Under the pieces are notes generated by a model. It saw only the letters and a program-made list of their open reading frames with translations. It made no database searches and had not been told where the DNA came from. The translations under genes were made by a program, and so were the position numbers. Shown here piece after piece: positions 1-8,644 of a stretch of 64,000 nt of DNA (position 1 is its first letter; each line of letters opens with the position of its first letter). The DNA is from Paenibacillus naphthalenovorans. GTDB lineage: Bacteria; Bacillota; Bacilli; Paenibacillales; NBRC-103111. The DNA is taken from contig NZ_FNDY01000003.1 in the NCBI RefSeq assembly GCF_900099895.1, forward strand, positions 1 through 64,000. Direction: 5' to 3'.

Positions 1-67
1 GTGTTTTTCTATTTTTACAACATCCGTATTGAATCTGCTGTTTGTCTAGTCACATCATGCAATTAAA

Positions 68-455
68 CCGATTTTCGCTCTGCGAAAGTTGAGTTTAAAA
101 GATTTAGTCGGGAAAACCGTTTCCATCACAACCAAAGGCAGTACCGTGGAAACCCAACTTCGCATGCTTTTAAAACAGGAGGGCTTGGCTGTTACAAACG
201 ATGAAACGGGAGTACAAATCATTGCCCGTTCTCCTTCCGATACATTGACAGCCTTCCGGCAAAATGAAGTTGATGCTGCACTCATCCCTGAACATTGGGG
301 ATCCCTGATTGTGCAGGAAGGCTACGCAAAAATATTGGTAAACTGGGATGAAATCCCCCAAATAACGGAAATATGCCGTTTACAATCTTAGCCGCCAGCG
401 ATAAATTTTTGAAAGAGCATAGGGACTTAGCCAAGAAGGCCATTAAAGCAAATCT
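68..455 (+). pseudogene. Relic of a sulfonate/nitrate-type ABC substrate-binding protein
   Basis: The reading frame from about 68 encodes an internal piece of an SsuA/NMT1-type periplasmic binding protein: a DLVGKTVSI block, then SDTLTAFRQNEVDAALIPEHWG, the usual stretch where this family contacts ligand, split here only by its own sequence. Near 370 the frame shifts, and the protein resumes in another frame as FTILAASDKFLKEHRDLAKKAI. Neither signal peptide nor C-terminal half remains. The second part runs directly into an IS66 transposase relic near 455, which suggests that insertion cut the gene. Family is seen from sequence; the original substrate cannot be told. Confidence 0.65.
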
Positions 456-740
456 GGCGAACGGGGTACGACTCACGGCTTGGCGCAATCGAATTCGACA
501 GGGTTGCCTCAAAGCAGCATTTCATAGTTGTCACCGCCTCGCTGCCCAAACCGGTTTATCCGGATAGTTTGACCTTTCTTTTCGCGATGGTGCATGTGAT
601 GTGCCAGAAATACGCAGATAGCTTGCCGCTGCACAGGCAGGAGCAGCAGTTCGCCCGTGTGGGATATTACGTTGTCGCGGCAAAGGCGAACAGGCTGTTT
701 ATTGGAGCCCTTTATGCCATAGTCACGTCACATCCGGACT
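456..740 (+). pseudogene. IS66-family transposase fragment
   Basis: An open frame without a start reads through a block matching the central part of IS66 TnpC transposases: LPKPVYPDSLTFLFAMVHV, then QKYADSLPLHRQEQQFARVG. A frameshift near 662 moves the expected continuation ITLSRQ into the next frame, after which the homology fades. Both ends of the element are missing and no terminal inverted repeats were found. It is dead, and marks past insertion into the binding-protein gene upstream. Confidence 0.6.
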
Positions 741-1137
741 CTTGTCGTTTCACCTAATCTTTTTCCATCATACACTCACTCCCACTGTTGCTAGGTGGGG
801 GTTATTTGACGTACACAGCGAAGCTGTAAGAAATGTAGTCCGCGAGAATACCGCCGAGGACGGGGGCGGCACTCCCGCCATGCCTAAAGAGATCTTTGCT
901 TTTGTAGAGGACTGGACAGCCCCCAAAATGACTTGTATCCACGCCTAGAACACCCGTTCCTATTTGGCTTCGTTTGCTTAACCATTGACCGACAAAGTCG
1001 GGTCTGGGGATCGACATCACGTATTTGAGCGGATGGGTAAAGGACCCATGTCCCTGTTTATCATCGATTTGGTACAGCCGCAAAGTGATCGCTTTCAATT
1101 CAACATTCCCTTGCCTTCTTTATCCTTAGCAGTAACT
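741..1137. other. Gene-free stretch with no recognisable gene
   Basis: About 400 bases with no gene I can support. A 98-codon open frame on the minus strand (802-1098) has no recognisable domain and no clear ribosome binding site. A short hairpin (CTCCCAC near 772-785 pairing with GTGGGGG) lies at its end. Probably degraded DNA linked to the IS66 relic. Confidence 0.35.
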
Positions 1138-2328
1138 TCAATAAAGAACCTCCTTTTGCCAAGCGCCTTTCATCGGAGATAAAGGAAGTGCCGGCAGCTG
1201 TAACTCCTGTGCAGCGATGCTCAGATATCTGATATTATATGAAATCTCCATTTGGCTTTCTGGGGATGTGTTTTGACCCAGATGCGCTGTGGGGTCGAAG
1301 TAATTCATCATGTTCAGATCGTGTTGGTACAGGGCTGCATCCCATCGGATTTTTGAAATGGACAGGCGGATCACATCGGAAGGGAAACCGGTTTCGGCCG
1401 CGAAAATTTGTACTGCCTTATTCGGTTGCTCCCGGATCAACCGGTGGGCATGCAGATGCGCCTTTAAATAAGCGATGGTCAAATCCTCGTGGTCCAGTGA
1501 CCAACGTTCGTCCGCCACCACAAAGGCTCTGAACCCTAAGCCCAGCTCATAATTGAAGATCGATTTTCCGATGTTTTGGTGATGAACGAGGCTTAAGAAG
1601 GGCTCCCACATGATCGATGCGCTGATCCTCCCTTGGCGCAAGCTTTCGATGCTGTCCTCGATAGAACGGTGAATGATCTTCCACTCATGCATACTGTGGG
1701 CTTCCAGCATTTTTCTTAACCGGTACTCTGCATTGGTGCGGAAGGTCGTCGCTATGGGCAGAGCGGCAAGCTCGGATATGCTCTGCAGCGTCAAATAGGT
1801 TGGCACCACCATCCCGAATCCTTTGCCGTCTTCGGATTTCCCGCCAGCAGCAAGCAGAACCGGACGGAAGTCCGGCAATAATTTGCTGATGGTATGGCTG
1901 ACCGCAAGGGCGTAATCCCCGAAGGTAGCAAGCTGTATTTGGCCCGCAACCATTCCTTTAACCAATTCCATCCCATCCTTGGCTTTGTGCCACTTGATCT
2001 CGATCCGGTTATGGGGACGGATGCGCTTGAGTTCGCCTTCAAGCAGTCGGAATTCCTTTATGATTAATGGGCTCCACATATGTGTTGACGCAGTGGTATA
2101 GCCGATGGTTAAGGATTCGTCTTCCGAGGAAGGGGGAGTCGAGTACCGCATTTGGCTTAGCTCCCTGTACCAGCGCAGTACCTCATTTCTATCGAAATAT
2201 ATTTCTTTGCCGATTTTTACGCTTGGCAGCTGCTTAAATTTGCGCCAGCGGTCAATGGTCGAGCGGCTAACATCCAATAGTTCCATAACCTCCAGGATAT
2301 GAATTAAATTGAATTGCTCTTTAAGCAT
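1138..2328 (-). CDS. Regulator: excisionase-type HTH fused to SsuA/NMT1-like binding domain
   Basis: This 396-residue protein probably senses a sulfur compound in the cytosol and controls transcription. Residues 1-60 form a MerR/excisionase-type winged helix (HTH_17: VMELLDVSRSTIDRWRKF, then LPSVKIGKEIYFDRNEVLRW). From about 75 it resembles a sulfonate/nitrate binding protein (LTIGYTTAS, then GQIQLATFGDYALAVS, then ASIMWEPF), but there is no signal peptide, so it stays in the cell. I chose the ATG at 2328 because AGGTG lies 7 bases before it; a longer frame reaching 2460 has no binding site. It is divergent from the monooxygenase-transporter operon at 2730-9487, which it probably regulates. 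Domain calls are confident; target and ligand are inferred. Confidence 0.75.
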   Translation of the reverse strand: MLKEQFNLIHILEVMELLDVSRSTIDRWRKFKQLPSVKIGKEIYFDRNEVLRWYRELSQMRYSTPPSSEDESLTIGYTTASTHMWSPLIIKEFRLLEGELKRIRPHNRIEIKWHKAKDGMELVKGMVAGQIQLATFGDYALAVSHTISKLLPDFRPVLLAAGGKSEDGKGFGMVVPTYLTLQSISELAALPIATTFRTNAEYRLRKMLEAHSMHEWKIIHRSIEDSIESLRQGRISASIMWEPFLSLVHHQNIGKSIFNYELGLGFRAFVVADERWSLDHEDLTIAYLKAHLHAHRLIREQPNKAVQIFAAETGFPSDVIRLSISKIRWDAALYQHDLNMMNYFDPTAHLGQNTSPESQMEISYNIRYLSIAAQELQLPALPLSPMKGAWQKEVLY

Positions 2329-2377
2329 CTGACAACACCTCTTACCTGTAATATAATGGCAATTTTCTTCAATTTTG

Positions 2378-2411
2378 GTCAATGTTCTTTGATATTTGTC
2401 AAATGATTGAC
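2378..2411. promoter_or_regulatory. Candidate operator for the HTH-binding-domain regulator
   Basis: Between the divergent genes lie GTCAAT (2378-2383) and an imperfect palindrome GTCAAATGATTGAC (2398-2411). The palindrome overlaps the -35 box of the plus-strand promoter and lies upstream of the regulator start. Repeated GTCAA half-sites at a divergent promoter are what a self-regulating activator or repressor would bind. Inference only. Confidence 0.3.
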
Positions 2412-2435
2412 ACAATGAAGTTTGAATCCTAGTAT
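2407..2435 (+). promoter_or_regulatory. Candidate promoter of the sulfur operon
   Basis: TTGACA at 2407-2412, a 17-base spacer, then TAGTAT at 2430-2435. The -35 box is perfect, the -10 weak (4 of 6), as expected for an activated promoter. It would give a leader of nearly 300 bases before the monooxygenase at 2730. That leader holds an A/T-flanked hairpin (2536-2562, loop GGGGCT) and nothing else I recognise. Confidence 0.4.
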
Positions 2436-2729
2436 AACGATATGAATGCATGTATTTCAATCTTGTTTTGGAAGGAAGGGGGTGCCGCTGGCCGAATACG
2501 GATCATGCAGAACGGCTTCACAAATGGTTGAATGGTCAAAAAACGGGGGCTCGTTTATTTGATCTCACTCCTTATTCATCCGATCGACCGTGTGAAAATA
2601 AAATCATCCAATAATAGCTGACTGGAAAACCGGAGGCTAAGATTATCGCTGCGTGCCATATCAGTGGAGGTCGTGGATGTCTTAGCCTTCTATTTTGCAA
2701 CCCCATTTAGGAAAGGAATCGACAATGAC

Positions 2730-4043
2730 ATGAACAAGAGAAAAAGTCAGCTGCATCTCACGGTATCCGTGCAGGGTGCCGGCTATCATCCGGGGAGCTG
2801 GCGTCATCCTAAAGCGGAAGCCGAGAAATTGCATGAATCGGCTTATTTCTACAGATTGGCACAAACGGCCGAGCGCGGAAAATTCGATCTGCTCTTCCTG
2901 GACCACACATCCATCGGCGAGCATTTACGCGCTGCGGGCAGAGAGCCCGGGCTGCTCCTGGAGCCGTTCACTTTGCTGGGGGCGCTGGCTTCGATCACAA
3001 AGCACATCGGACTGGGTGCTGCGATATCGACATCCGTTATGGAACCCTTCGCTGCTGCAAGACAACTGGCTGTCTTGGATCATCTCAGCGGGGGAAGAAC
3101 GGCCTGGCTGGCGAGTACGGTGGAACACCTCGGGCCGAAGCGGCGTCTCGGGGGACCTCCCGAATTATCCGGCAGGGAGCTGATCGAACGGCAGCAAGAG
3201 TTTGTCGAAGTGGCAGGACGCCTTTGGGATAGTTGGGAAGAAGGGGCTGTTGTTATAGACAGGGAGCAGGGGCGCTATATCGACTCCGACAAAGTGCACT
3301 TGATCCATCACGTTGGGAAGCATTTTAGCGTACGGGGCCCTTTAAGTATACCTCGTCCGCCTCAGGGCCATCCTGTTCGGATCGGCTTGTGCTCCACCTC
3401 GGATAATTGGCAGGAGCCGGATTTCGACAGCATCGATATCCTGTTCAGTTCACAGTCTTTCATCGGGGACGCAGCCCATGCTTATGCGAGGGTAAAGAAA
3501 CGCAGCTCCTTGCTGGGGCGATCCCCGGATAAATTGAAGGTGTTGACAACGGTGTTGCCGATATTGGGGGAAACCGAAGAAAAAGCCGGAAAAATAGCCT
3601 CCGAGTTCCGGGAGCTTATCGAACCGGAGGCTGGGCTTGCCATCTTATCCGATCTGCTGAATTCCGATTTGACGGGTTATCCTGTTGACGGTCCGCTGCC
3701 GGATATTCCCGGTTTGAGCAAGGCGATCAAAGCTGCGGGACTTGAGGGATTGAGTCTCCGCGAGCTTAGCCGCCGGATCCTGGAACTAAAAGGGACAAAG
3801 GTGTTTGTCGGCACTCCGGAGCAGCTGGCAGATTGGATGGAGGCGTGGTATCACGATTACGGCAGCGACGGATTTCATATTCAGCCTTCCGTTCTGCCGA
3901 GTGGACTTGAGGAGTTTGTCGAGCAGGTGATTCCAATCCTGCAGCATAGAGGCCTTTTCCGCACCGAATATACCGGGAAAACGCTGCGGGACCATCTGGG
4001 GCTTCCGATTCCGAAGAATGGGAGATTAAGAAAGGAGGGGTAA
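2730..4043 (+). CDS. Divergent luciferase-like monooxygenase (NtaA/SnaA/DszA family)
   Basis: A 437-residue member of the flavin-dependent monooxygenase family that cleaves C-S or C-N bonds using reduced FMN made by a partner. The N-terminus (SQLHLTVSVQGAG.HPGSWRHP) and C-terminus (GLFRTEYTGKTLRDHLGLP) are typical. The middle is not: where relatives carry NIVT and an AGSSxxGxxxAAxxAEVVFTA block for flavin, this protein has LASTVEHLGPKRRLGG and CSTSDNWQEPDFDSIDILFS. Flavin binding may be altered or lost. The start is the ATG at 2730 behind AGGAAAGGA; an upstream in-frame start at 2664 lacks a binding site. It is first in the operon, two bases before the next gene, a canonical family member, so the two could form a heterodimer. 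That is a guess. Confidence 0.75.
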   Translation: MNKRKSQLHLTVSVQGAGYHPGSWRHPKAEAEKLHESAYFYRLAQTAERGKFDLLFLDHTSIGEHLRAAGREPGLLLEPFTLLGALASITKHIGLGAAISTSVMEPFAAARQLAVLDHLSGGRTAWLASTVEHLGPKRRLGGPPELSGRELIERQQEFVEVAGRLWDSWEEGAVVIDREQGRYIDSDKVHLIHHVGKHFSVRGPLSIPRPPQGHPVRIGLCSTSDNWQEPDFDSIDILFSSQSFIGDAAHAYARVKKRSSLLGRSPDKLKVLTTVLPILGETEEKAGKIASEFRELIEPEAGLAILSDLLNSDLTGYPVDGPLPDIPGLSKAIKAAGLEGLSLRELSRRILELKGTKVFVGTPEQLADWMEAWYHDYGSDGFHIQPSVLPSGLEEFVEQVIPILQHRGLFRTEYTGKTLRDHLGLPIPKNGRLRKEG

Positions 4044-4045
4044 CG

Positions 4046-5407
4046 ATGGGAACTGCCAAAAAACAACTGCACCTGGGAGTCTTTCTTTTAAATACCGGCC
4101 AGCATATGGGAGGCTGGCGGCATCCGGAAACGATGGCCGATCGGATGCTTGATCTATCCTTCTATCAAGAATTCGCGAAGCTGGCGGAGAAAGGGAGGTT
4201 CGATACCATCCTGGTGCTGGAGCAAATCGCTATCGGTGAACGGAACGGCAAAGTCGTCGAGGAAAGGCCAATCCCCACGCCGGATACGGTGACCTTATTG
4301 TCCGTTATGGCGTCCGCAACAGAAAAAATCGGCTTAACGGGGACGGTATCCACGACTTACAACGATCCTTTCCATGTCGCTGCCAGATTGGCAACTCTGG
4401 ATCACTTAAGCGGCGGCAGGGCGGGTTGGAATATGGTGACATCGCAGGATCCTCTGATCGCTTTCCAATTCAGCAAGGATGCTCATATGGACCACACCTT
4501 GCGGTATCGGCGTGCGAACGAATTCGTGGAGGTCGCCATGAAGTTCTGGGACAGCTGGGAAGATAACGCGTTGCTCGCCGCGCGAAGCAGCGGTCTTTAC
4601 ATAGATCCCGATAAAGTGCACGATATCCATCATTCAGGGACCTATTTCTCTCTAAGCGGCACTTCTTACATTCCGCGTCCGGTTCAGGGGCATCCTGTTC
4701 TTTTTCAGGCAGGGTCCTCGCGAAGCGGCCTGCAGTTTGCCGCCCAAAAAGCCGAAGTTGTCTTCACGGCTCAAGATAACCTTCAAGACGCCAAAGCCTA
4801 TTATGCCGATTTGAAAGGAAGGCTGAAACGTTTTGGACGCCGGCCGGAGCAGCTTCATATTTTGCCTGGCCTCGCTCCGATGTTGGGATCTACGGAAGAT
4901 GAGGCAAAAAAACGGATGGAGCATTTTAATGAGCTGATTTTGCCGGAGATCGCCGCAAAAATATTATCTGCAACGGTTGACGTGGACCTGTCGTCGTATC
5001 CGCTGGACAGCCCCTTCCCCTACTGGGAAATTGATCCGGAGGCCAATAACAGCAAGAAAAGCCGATTGCAGCTTTTGAAGGATTTGGCCCAACGCGAAGG
5101 GTTGACCATAAGGCAGATGAGCAAACACGTGATAGCCGCAGGCGGGCATCATACATTCTGTGGAACGCCGGAACAGCTGGCTGATCTCATGGAGGAATGG
5201 CTGGACCAGGGAGCGTGTGACGGTTTTAACATTATGCCGTCCCACTATCTTCGCGGGCTGGAGGAGTTTGTCGACCATGTTGTTCCGATCTTGCAAAAAA
5301 GGGGGCGGTACCGCAAGGACTATACCGGCAACACGCTGCGCGATCATCTGGGCTTGACTCCACCGCCCCATGGCTTGCCGGCGCTTCGACAAAGCACATT
5401 CATTTGA
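4046..5407 (+). CDS. Luciferase-like monooxygenase (NtaA/SnaA/DszA family)
   Basis: This 453-residue enzyme probably oxidises an organosulfur compound imported by the transporter encoded next to it, using FMNH2 and oxygen. The family's landmarks are all present: HMGGWRHP at the N-terminus, GLTGTVSTTYNDPFHVAARLATLDHLSGGR, GWNMVTS, the DSWEDNAL stretch, and FQAGSSRSGLQFAAQKAEVVFTA, which holds flavin-contact residues (cited here in parts). The ATG follows the previous stop by two bases behind AAAGGAGGGG. It is comparable with YtnJ, which sits with a cystine-type transporter in the B. subtilis ytm operon. Substrate unknown. Confidence 0.85.
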   Translation: MGTAKKQLHLGVFLLNTGQHMGGWRHPETMADRMLDLSFYQEFAKLAEKGRFDTILVLEQIAIGERNGKVVEERPIPTPDTVTLLSVMASATEKIGLTGTVSTTYNDPFHVAARLATLDHLSGGRAGWNMVTSQDPLIAFQFSKDAHMDHTLRYRRANEFVEVAMKFWDSWEDNALLAARSSGLYIDPDKVHDIHHSGTYFSLSGTSYIPRPVQGHPVLFQAGSSRSGLQFAAQKAEVVFTAQDNLQDAKAYYADLKGRLKRFGRRPEQLHILPGLAPMLGSTEDEAKKRMEHFNELILPEIAAKILSATVDVDLSSYPLDSPFPYWEIDPEANNSKKSRLQLLKDLAQREGLTIRQMSKHVIAAGGHHTFCGTPEQLADLMEEWLDQGACDGFNIMPSHYLRGLEEFVDHVVPILQKRGRYRKDYTGNTLRDHLGLTPPPHGLPALRQSTFI

Positions 5408-5433
5408 TATGTAAATTCGGGAGGAATAATAAC

Positions 5434-6333
5434 ATGAAAACCATTCGTATTCACCTTATTTTAGCCGTGGTGCTCCTTATATTCTTGGCAGGCTGCGGGA
5501 CAGCTGCGACCGTTTCGGAAGGCGGCCCGGGAAATGCCTCGGACCCAAACGCGTCTTCATCCTCCCCTAAGTCGGGTCCACAAGTGGTCAAAGTGGCTTT
5601 AAATTCCGTTCCAGTACCGTTATTCAGTTTTCTTGACGAGAACAATAAGCCGGCGGGTTTTATTATTGACTACTTGAGAGAGCTCGAGAAGAAGCTGCCG
5701 GAATATAAATTCGAGTACGAATCCGTAGATAATGAAGGCCAGTTGATTGGCACGGACTCCGGCAAATACGCTTTTGCGGCTAATTTCTGGTTCAAGAATC
5801 CGGAGCGGGAGAAAAAATATTTGTATCCGGAGCATGCTTTCGGATACGCGATTACAGCTTTGGTTGTGAGGCAGGACCGCAACGATATAAAAACTTTGGA
5901 TGATTTGGTCGGCAAGAAATTAGTGCCGATGTCTCCGGTTTCCGGCTTCCGATACATTTTGAAGGACTATAATCTCAGGCACCCCGGCAAGGAGATCAAA
6001 ATTGAGGATGTGGACAAAACGACGCACGCTGAAGATTTGAAGCTTGTTGACTCCGGCAGGTACGATGCCCACTTGATCAACGTTAATCAATTTGAAGACG
6101 TCATGAAGAAGCTCAATCTGAACGTGAAAATCGGCGGAGTGATTTCGAAAGAACCGGTATATTTTATATTCAACAAAAATCAGACGGAGCTTGCTCAAAA
6201 GGTGGATGCAAAAACCGTAGAGCTGATTGAGGACGGTACACTCTCAAAGTATTCGGAGCAATGGTTTAAAGTGGACGTCTTTAAAAGCTTGGAATATGTA
6301 CAGCAAGGCTACAAGTTCCGGAAAGAAAATTAA
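5434..6333 (+). CDS. Amino-acid (cystine-type) ABC transporter substrate-binding lipoprotein
   Basis: A 299-residue family 3 solute-binding protein anchored outside the membrane. The signal peptide ends with a lipobox, IFLAGCG (Cys about residue 21), followed by a serine/proline-rich linker. The binding domain starts at KVALNSVPVPLFSFLDENN and contains the family pattern GFIIDYLRELEKKL and LDDLVGKKL. The start is the ATG at 5434 behind GGGAGG; a longer frame from 5404 overlaps the preceding gene and would spoil the signal peptide. Gene order (binding protein, two permeases, ATPase) and monooxygenase neighbours match the tcyJKLMN/ytm arrangement, so cystine or a sulfur-containing amino-acid derivative is the likely cargo. 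Confidence 0.85.
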   Translation: MKTIRIHLILAVVLLIFLAGCGTAATVSEGGPGNASDPNASSSSPKSGPQVVKVALNSVPVPLFSFLDENNKPAGFIIDYLRELEKKLPEYKFEYESVDNEGQLIGTDSGKYAFAANFWFKNPEREKKYLYPEHAFGYAITALVVRQDRNDIKTLDDLVGKKLVPMSPVSGFRYILKDYNLRHPGKEIKIEDVDKTTHAEDLKLVDSGRYDAHLINVNQFEDVMKKLNLNVKIGGVISKEPVYFIFNKNQTELAQKVDAKTVELIEDGTLSKYSEQWFKVDVFKSLEYVQQGYKFRKEN

Positions 6334-6335
6334 GG

Positions 6336-7037
6336 ATGTACGGTACCGGTATGGACGCCATATGGAAGCAGGTCATTCAAATCGCCGGGAGGCTGCCTGT
6401 TACGTTGACGATGTTGATTTTATCGGTTCTGTTCGGTTTGTTGCTTGGGTTGATTATCGCCCTTGTCCGAATTCAAAAAAGAAAAATTCCGTATGCCATA
6501 GCTACGTTTTACTTGTCATTCATACGGTGTACTCCGACAATCGTCCAACTTTTTCTGATCTATTACGGGCTTCCCCAGCTGCTCATCCTTTTTGGGCTTG
6601 ATGTGAACAATTGGGACAAAATCATCTTCGCGGTCATTGCTTTCTCGCTGCATAGTGCGGCCTTCTTCTCCGAAGTCATCCGCTCGTCCTACCTGGCGGT
6701 AGGCATCGGTCAACTGGAGGCCGCATACAGTATTGGCATGAGCCACGCCCAATCGCTTAGACGCATCGTTTTACCGCAAGCCTTCGGCATCGCGATCCCG
6801 AATTTGGGCAACAATGTCATTATTTTATTAAAAGAAACGTCACTGGCTTTCTCGATTGGGATTACGGATATTATGGGACAAGTTCAGATCATGGTCGGAA
6901 ACAGCTATGGCCAACATATTTTTCAAATGTATATTCTGGTCGCATTGGTTTATTGGGTGATAAGCATTATCCTGGAGAAAGGTTTCGGGAGATTGGAGAG
7001 GAAGTATAAAAAGGGCCATGTCAGCATTGCGAAATAG
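6336..7037 (+). CDS. Amino-acid ABC transporter permease (TcyL/M type)
   Basis: A 233-residue HisM-family membrane subunit. The N-terminal helix segment RLPVTLTMLILSVLFGLLLG, the block FIRCTPTIVQLFLIYYGLPQ and the cytoplasmic coupling loop LEAAYSIGMSHAQSLRRIVLPQ are diagnostic. It begins two bases after the binding-protein stop. The ATG at 6336 has AAGG very close before it; an ATG at 6351 is the alternative. It should pair with the next permease as a heterodimer. Confidence 0.85.
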   Translation: MYGTGMDAIWKQVIQIAGRLPVTLTMLILSVLFGLLLGLIIALVRIQKRKIPYAIATFYLSFIRCTPTIVQLFLIYYGLPQLLILFGLDVNNWDKIIFAVIAFSLHSAAFFSEVIRSSYLAVGIGQLEAAYSIGMSHAQSLRRIVLPQAFGIAIPNLGNNVIILLKETSLAFSIGITDIMGQVQIMVGNSYGQHIFQMYILVALVYWVISIILEKGFGRLERKYKKGHVSIAK

Positions 7038-7060
7038 GGAGGAAAGGAAGGAGGGCAATA

Positions 7061-7774
7061 TTGGCTAATTTCAGCTTGGAATACGCCATTGAATATTTTC
7101 CTGAAGTATTAAAGGGTGTCCCCGCAACGCTGATGGTGGCGGTGATTTCCATGCTTATGGGCACACTCCTCGGACTTGTCATCGCCCTATGCAGAATGTA
7201 TAAAGTGCCGATCCTGGATAAGCTGGCTGCGCTGTATGTTTCTTTTATCCGGGGAACCCCGCTGCTCGTGCAGATTTATGTCGTTTTTTATGGTACACCG
7301 CTATTGATCGAGACACTGAACCGGGAATGGGGATGGCATTTGCCGATTCATGACATGTCTCCCCTTGCGTTTGCCTTCATTGCATTTACGATCAACTCGT
7401 CGGCATATCAGTCTGAAGTGATTCGCGGTGCGCTGATTTCAACGGATTCGGGGCAGATGGAGGCCGCGCTTTCCGTAGGGATGACGACAACGCAGGGATT
7501 ATTAAGGATTATAGCTCCGCAGGCGTTTGTCGTCGCTCTCCCCAATCTGGGAAACATCTTTATCAATCTGATTAAAGGAACCTCGCTCGCATTTGCCATA
7601 AAGGTTCTCGAAATTATGGCCTATGCCAAAATTGTGGCCGGCGACAGCTACCGGTATCTGGAAATGTATTTTGATGCATCGATCATTTATTGGGTCATCT
7701 GTTGGACGTGCGAGAGGCTTTTTGCATGGCTGGAAAATAAATATAGCCGCCACGAAAGAAGGTTAACCGTATGA
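7061..7774 (+). CDS. Amino-acid ABC transporter permease (TcyL/M type), TTG start
   Basis: The second HisM-family permease, 237 residues. It shows [19 protein letters not shown] and the coupling loop [22 protein letters not shown]. Translation starts at a TTG five bases after a strong AAGGAGGG; no ATG follows before the first membrane segment. The stop overlaps the ATPase start by four bases (ATGA), implying translational coupling. Confidence 0.85.
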   Translation: MANFSLEYAIEYFPEVLKGVPATLMVAVISMLMGTLLGLVIALCRMYKVPILDKLAALYVSFIRGTPLLVQIYVVFYGTPLLIETLNREWGWHLPIHDMSPLAFAFIAFTINSSAYQSEVIRGALISTDSGQMEAALSVGMTTTQGLLRIIAPQAFVVALPNLGNIFINLIKGTSLAFAIKVLEIMAYAKIVAGDSYRYLEMYFDASIIYWVICWTCERLFAWLENKYSRHERRLTV

Positions 7775-8544
7775 AAAAGAACATGATCACCATATCCAAC
7801 ATAAAAAAATCGTTCGGCCATAACCAGGTGCTCAAAGGCATCGATTTAAACGTGAGCAAAGGTGAAGTTGTCGTGATTATTGGTCCCAGCGGTTCGGGCA
7901 AAACGACGCTGCTGCGCTGCTTGAACTATCTGGAAAAGCCGGATGAGGGCAGCATCACCATCGGTGATTTTTCCATCGACTGCAAGCACGCGGGCAAAAA
8001 AGATATCTATCAGCTTCGTCGAAAGTCGGCTATGGTGTTTCAGCAGTACAATTTATTCAAGCATAAGAGCGCGCTGGAGAATGTGATGGAAGGCCTTGTG
8101 GTAGTTAAAAAGCTTCCAAAGGCAGAAGCCAGGGAAAGAAGCGTCGAGCTGTTGAAAAAGGTAGGGCTTGCGAATAAGCTGGATGCGTTCCCTTCACAAT
8201 TATCCGGCGGACAGCAGCAGCGCGTGGGCATCGCCCGGGCGCTGGCGCTTAATCCTGACGTGATTTTGTTTGACGAGCCGACTTCTGCGCTGGACCCGGA
8301 GCTGGTCGGTGAGGTGCTGTCGGTCATTCGCAAAATCGCTAAGGAAGGAGTTACGATGATCATTGTTACCCATGAGATGGGCTTTGCGTTAGAGGTTGCC
8401 CATCACGTCATTTTTATGGACCAGGGCGTAATTGTTGAGGAAGGAAAGCCGCGCGAGCTGTTCAGCGATCCGAAAGAGGAACGTACCAGGCAATTCCTCA
8501 AGCGGATGCATCCGGAGCTGAATGCGCTGAGCTATTCCATCTGA
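7771..8544 (+). CDS. Amino-acid ABC transporter ATPase (TcyN type)
   Basis: A 257-residue HisP/GlnQ-family ATPase energising the two permeases upstream. It has Walker [10 protein letters not shown], the signature LSGGQQQR, Walker [15 protein letters not shown] and the switch histidine in [10 protein letters not shown]. The insertion carrying [15 protein letters not shown] is typical of polar-amino-acid importers. The ATG overlaps the permease stop; an in-frame ATG at 7783 is an alternative. Confidence 0.9.
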   Translation: MKKNMITISNIKKSFGHNQVLKGIDLNVSKGEVVVIIGPSGSGKTTLLRCLNYLEKPDEGSITIGDFSIDCKHAGKKDIYQLRRKSAMVFQQYNLFKHKSALENVMEGLVVVKKLPKAEARERSVELLKKVGLANKLDAFPSQLSGGQQQRVGIARALALNPDVILFDEPTSALDPELVGEVLSVIRKIAKEGVTMIIVTHEMGFALEVAHHVIFMDQGVIVEEGKPRELFSDPKEERTRQFLKRMHPELNALSYSI

Positions 8545-8567
8545 GAGGACATTCCCGGATTCTGGGC

Positions 8568-8597
8568 AAAGTCAGGTTTGCAGTGAATCTGGCTTTT
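8568..8597 (+). terminator. Weak terminator-like hairpin
   Basis: AAAGTCAG (8568-8575) pairs with CTGGCTTT (8589-8596, with one G-U) and runs into TTTTG. It could partly end the transporter transcript before the sulfurtransferase. Confidence 0.35.
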
Positions 8598-8644
8598 GAT
8601 CACCGAAGGGATACATATGAACGATAGAAAAGGAGCGTACCGAG

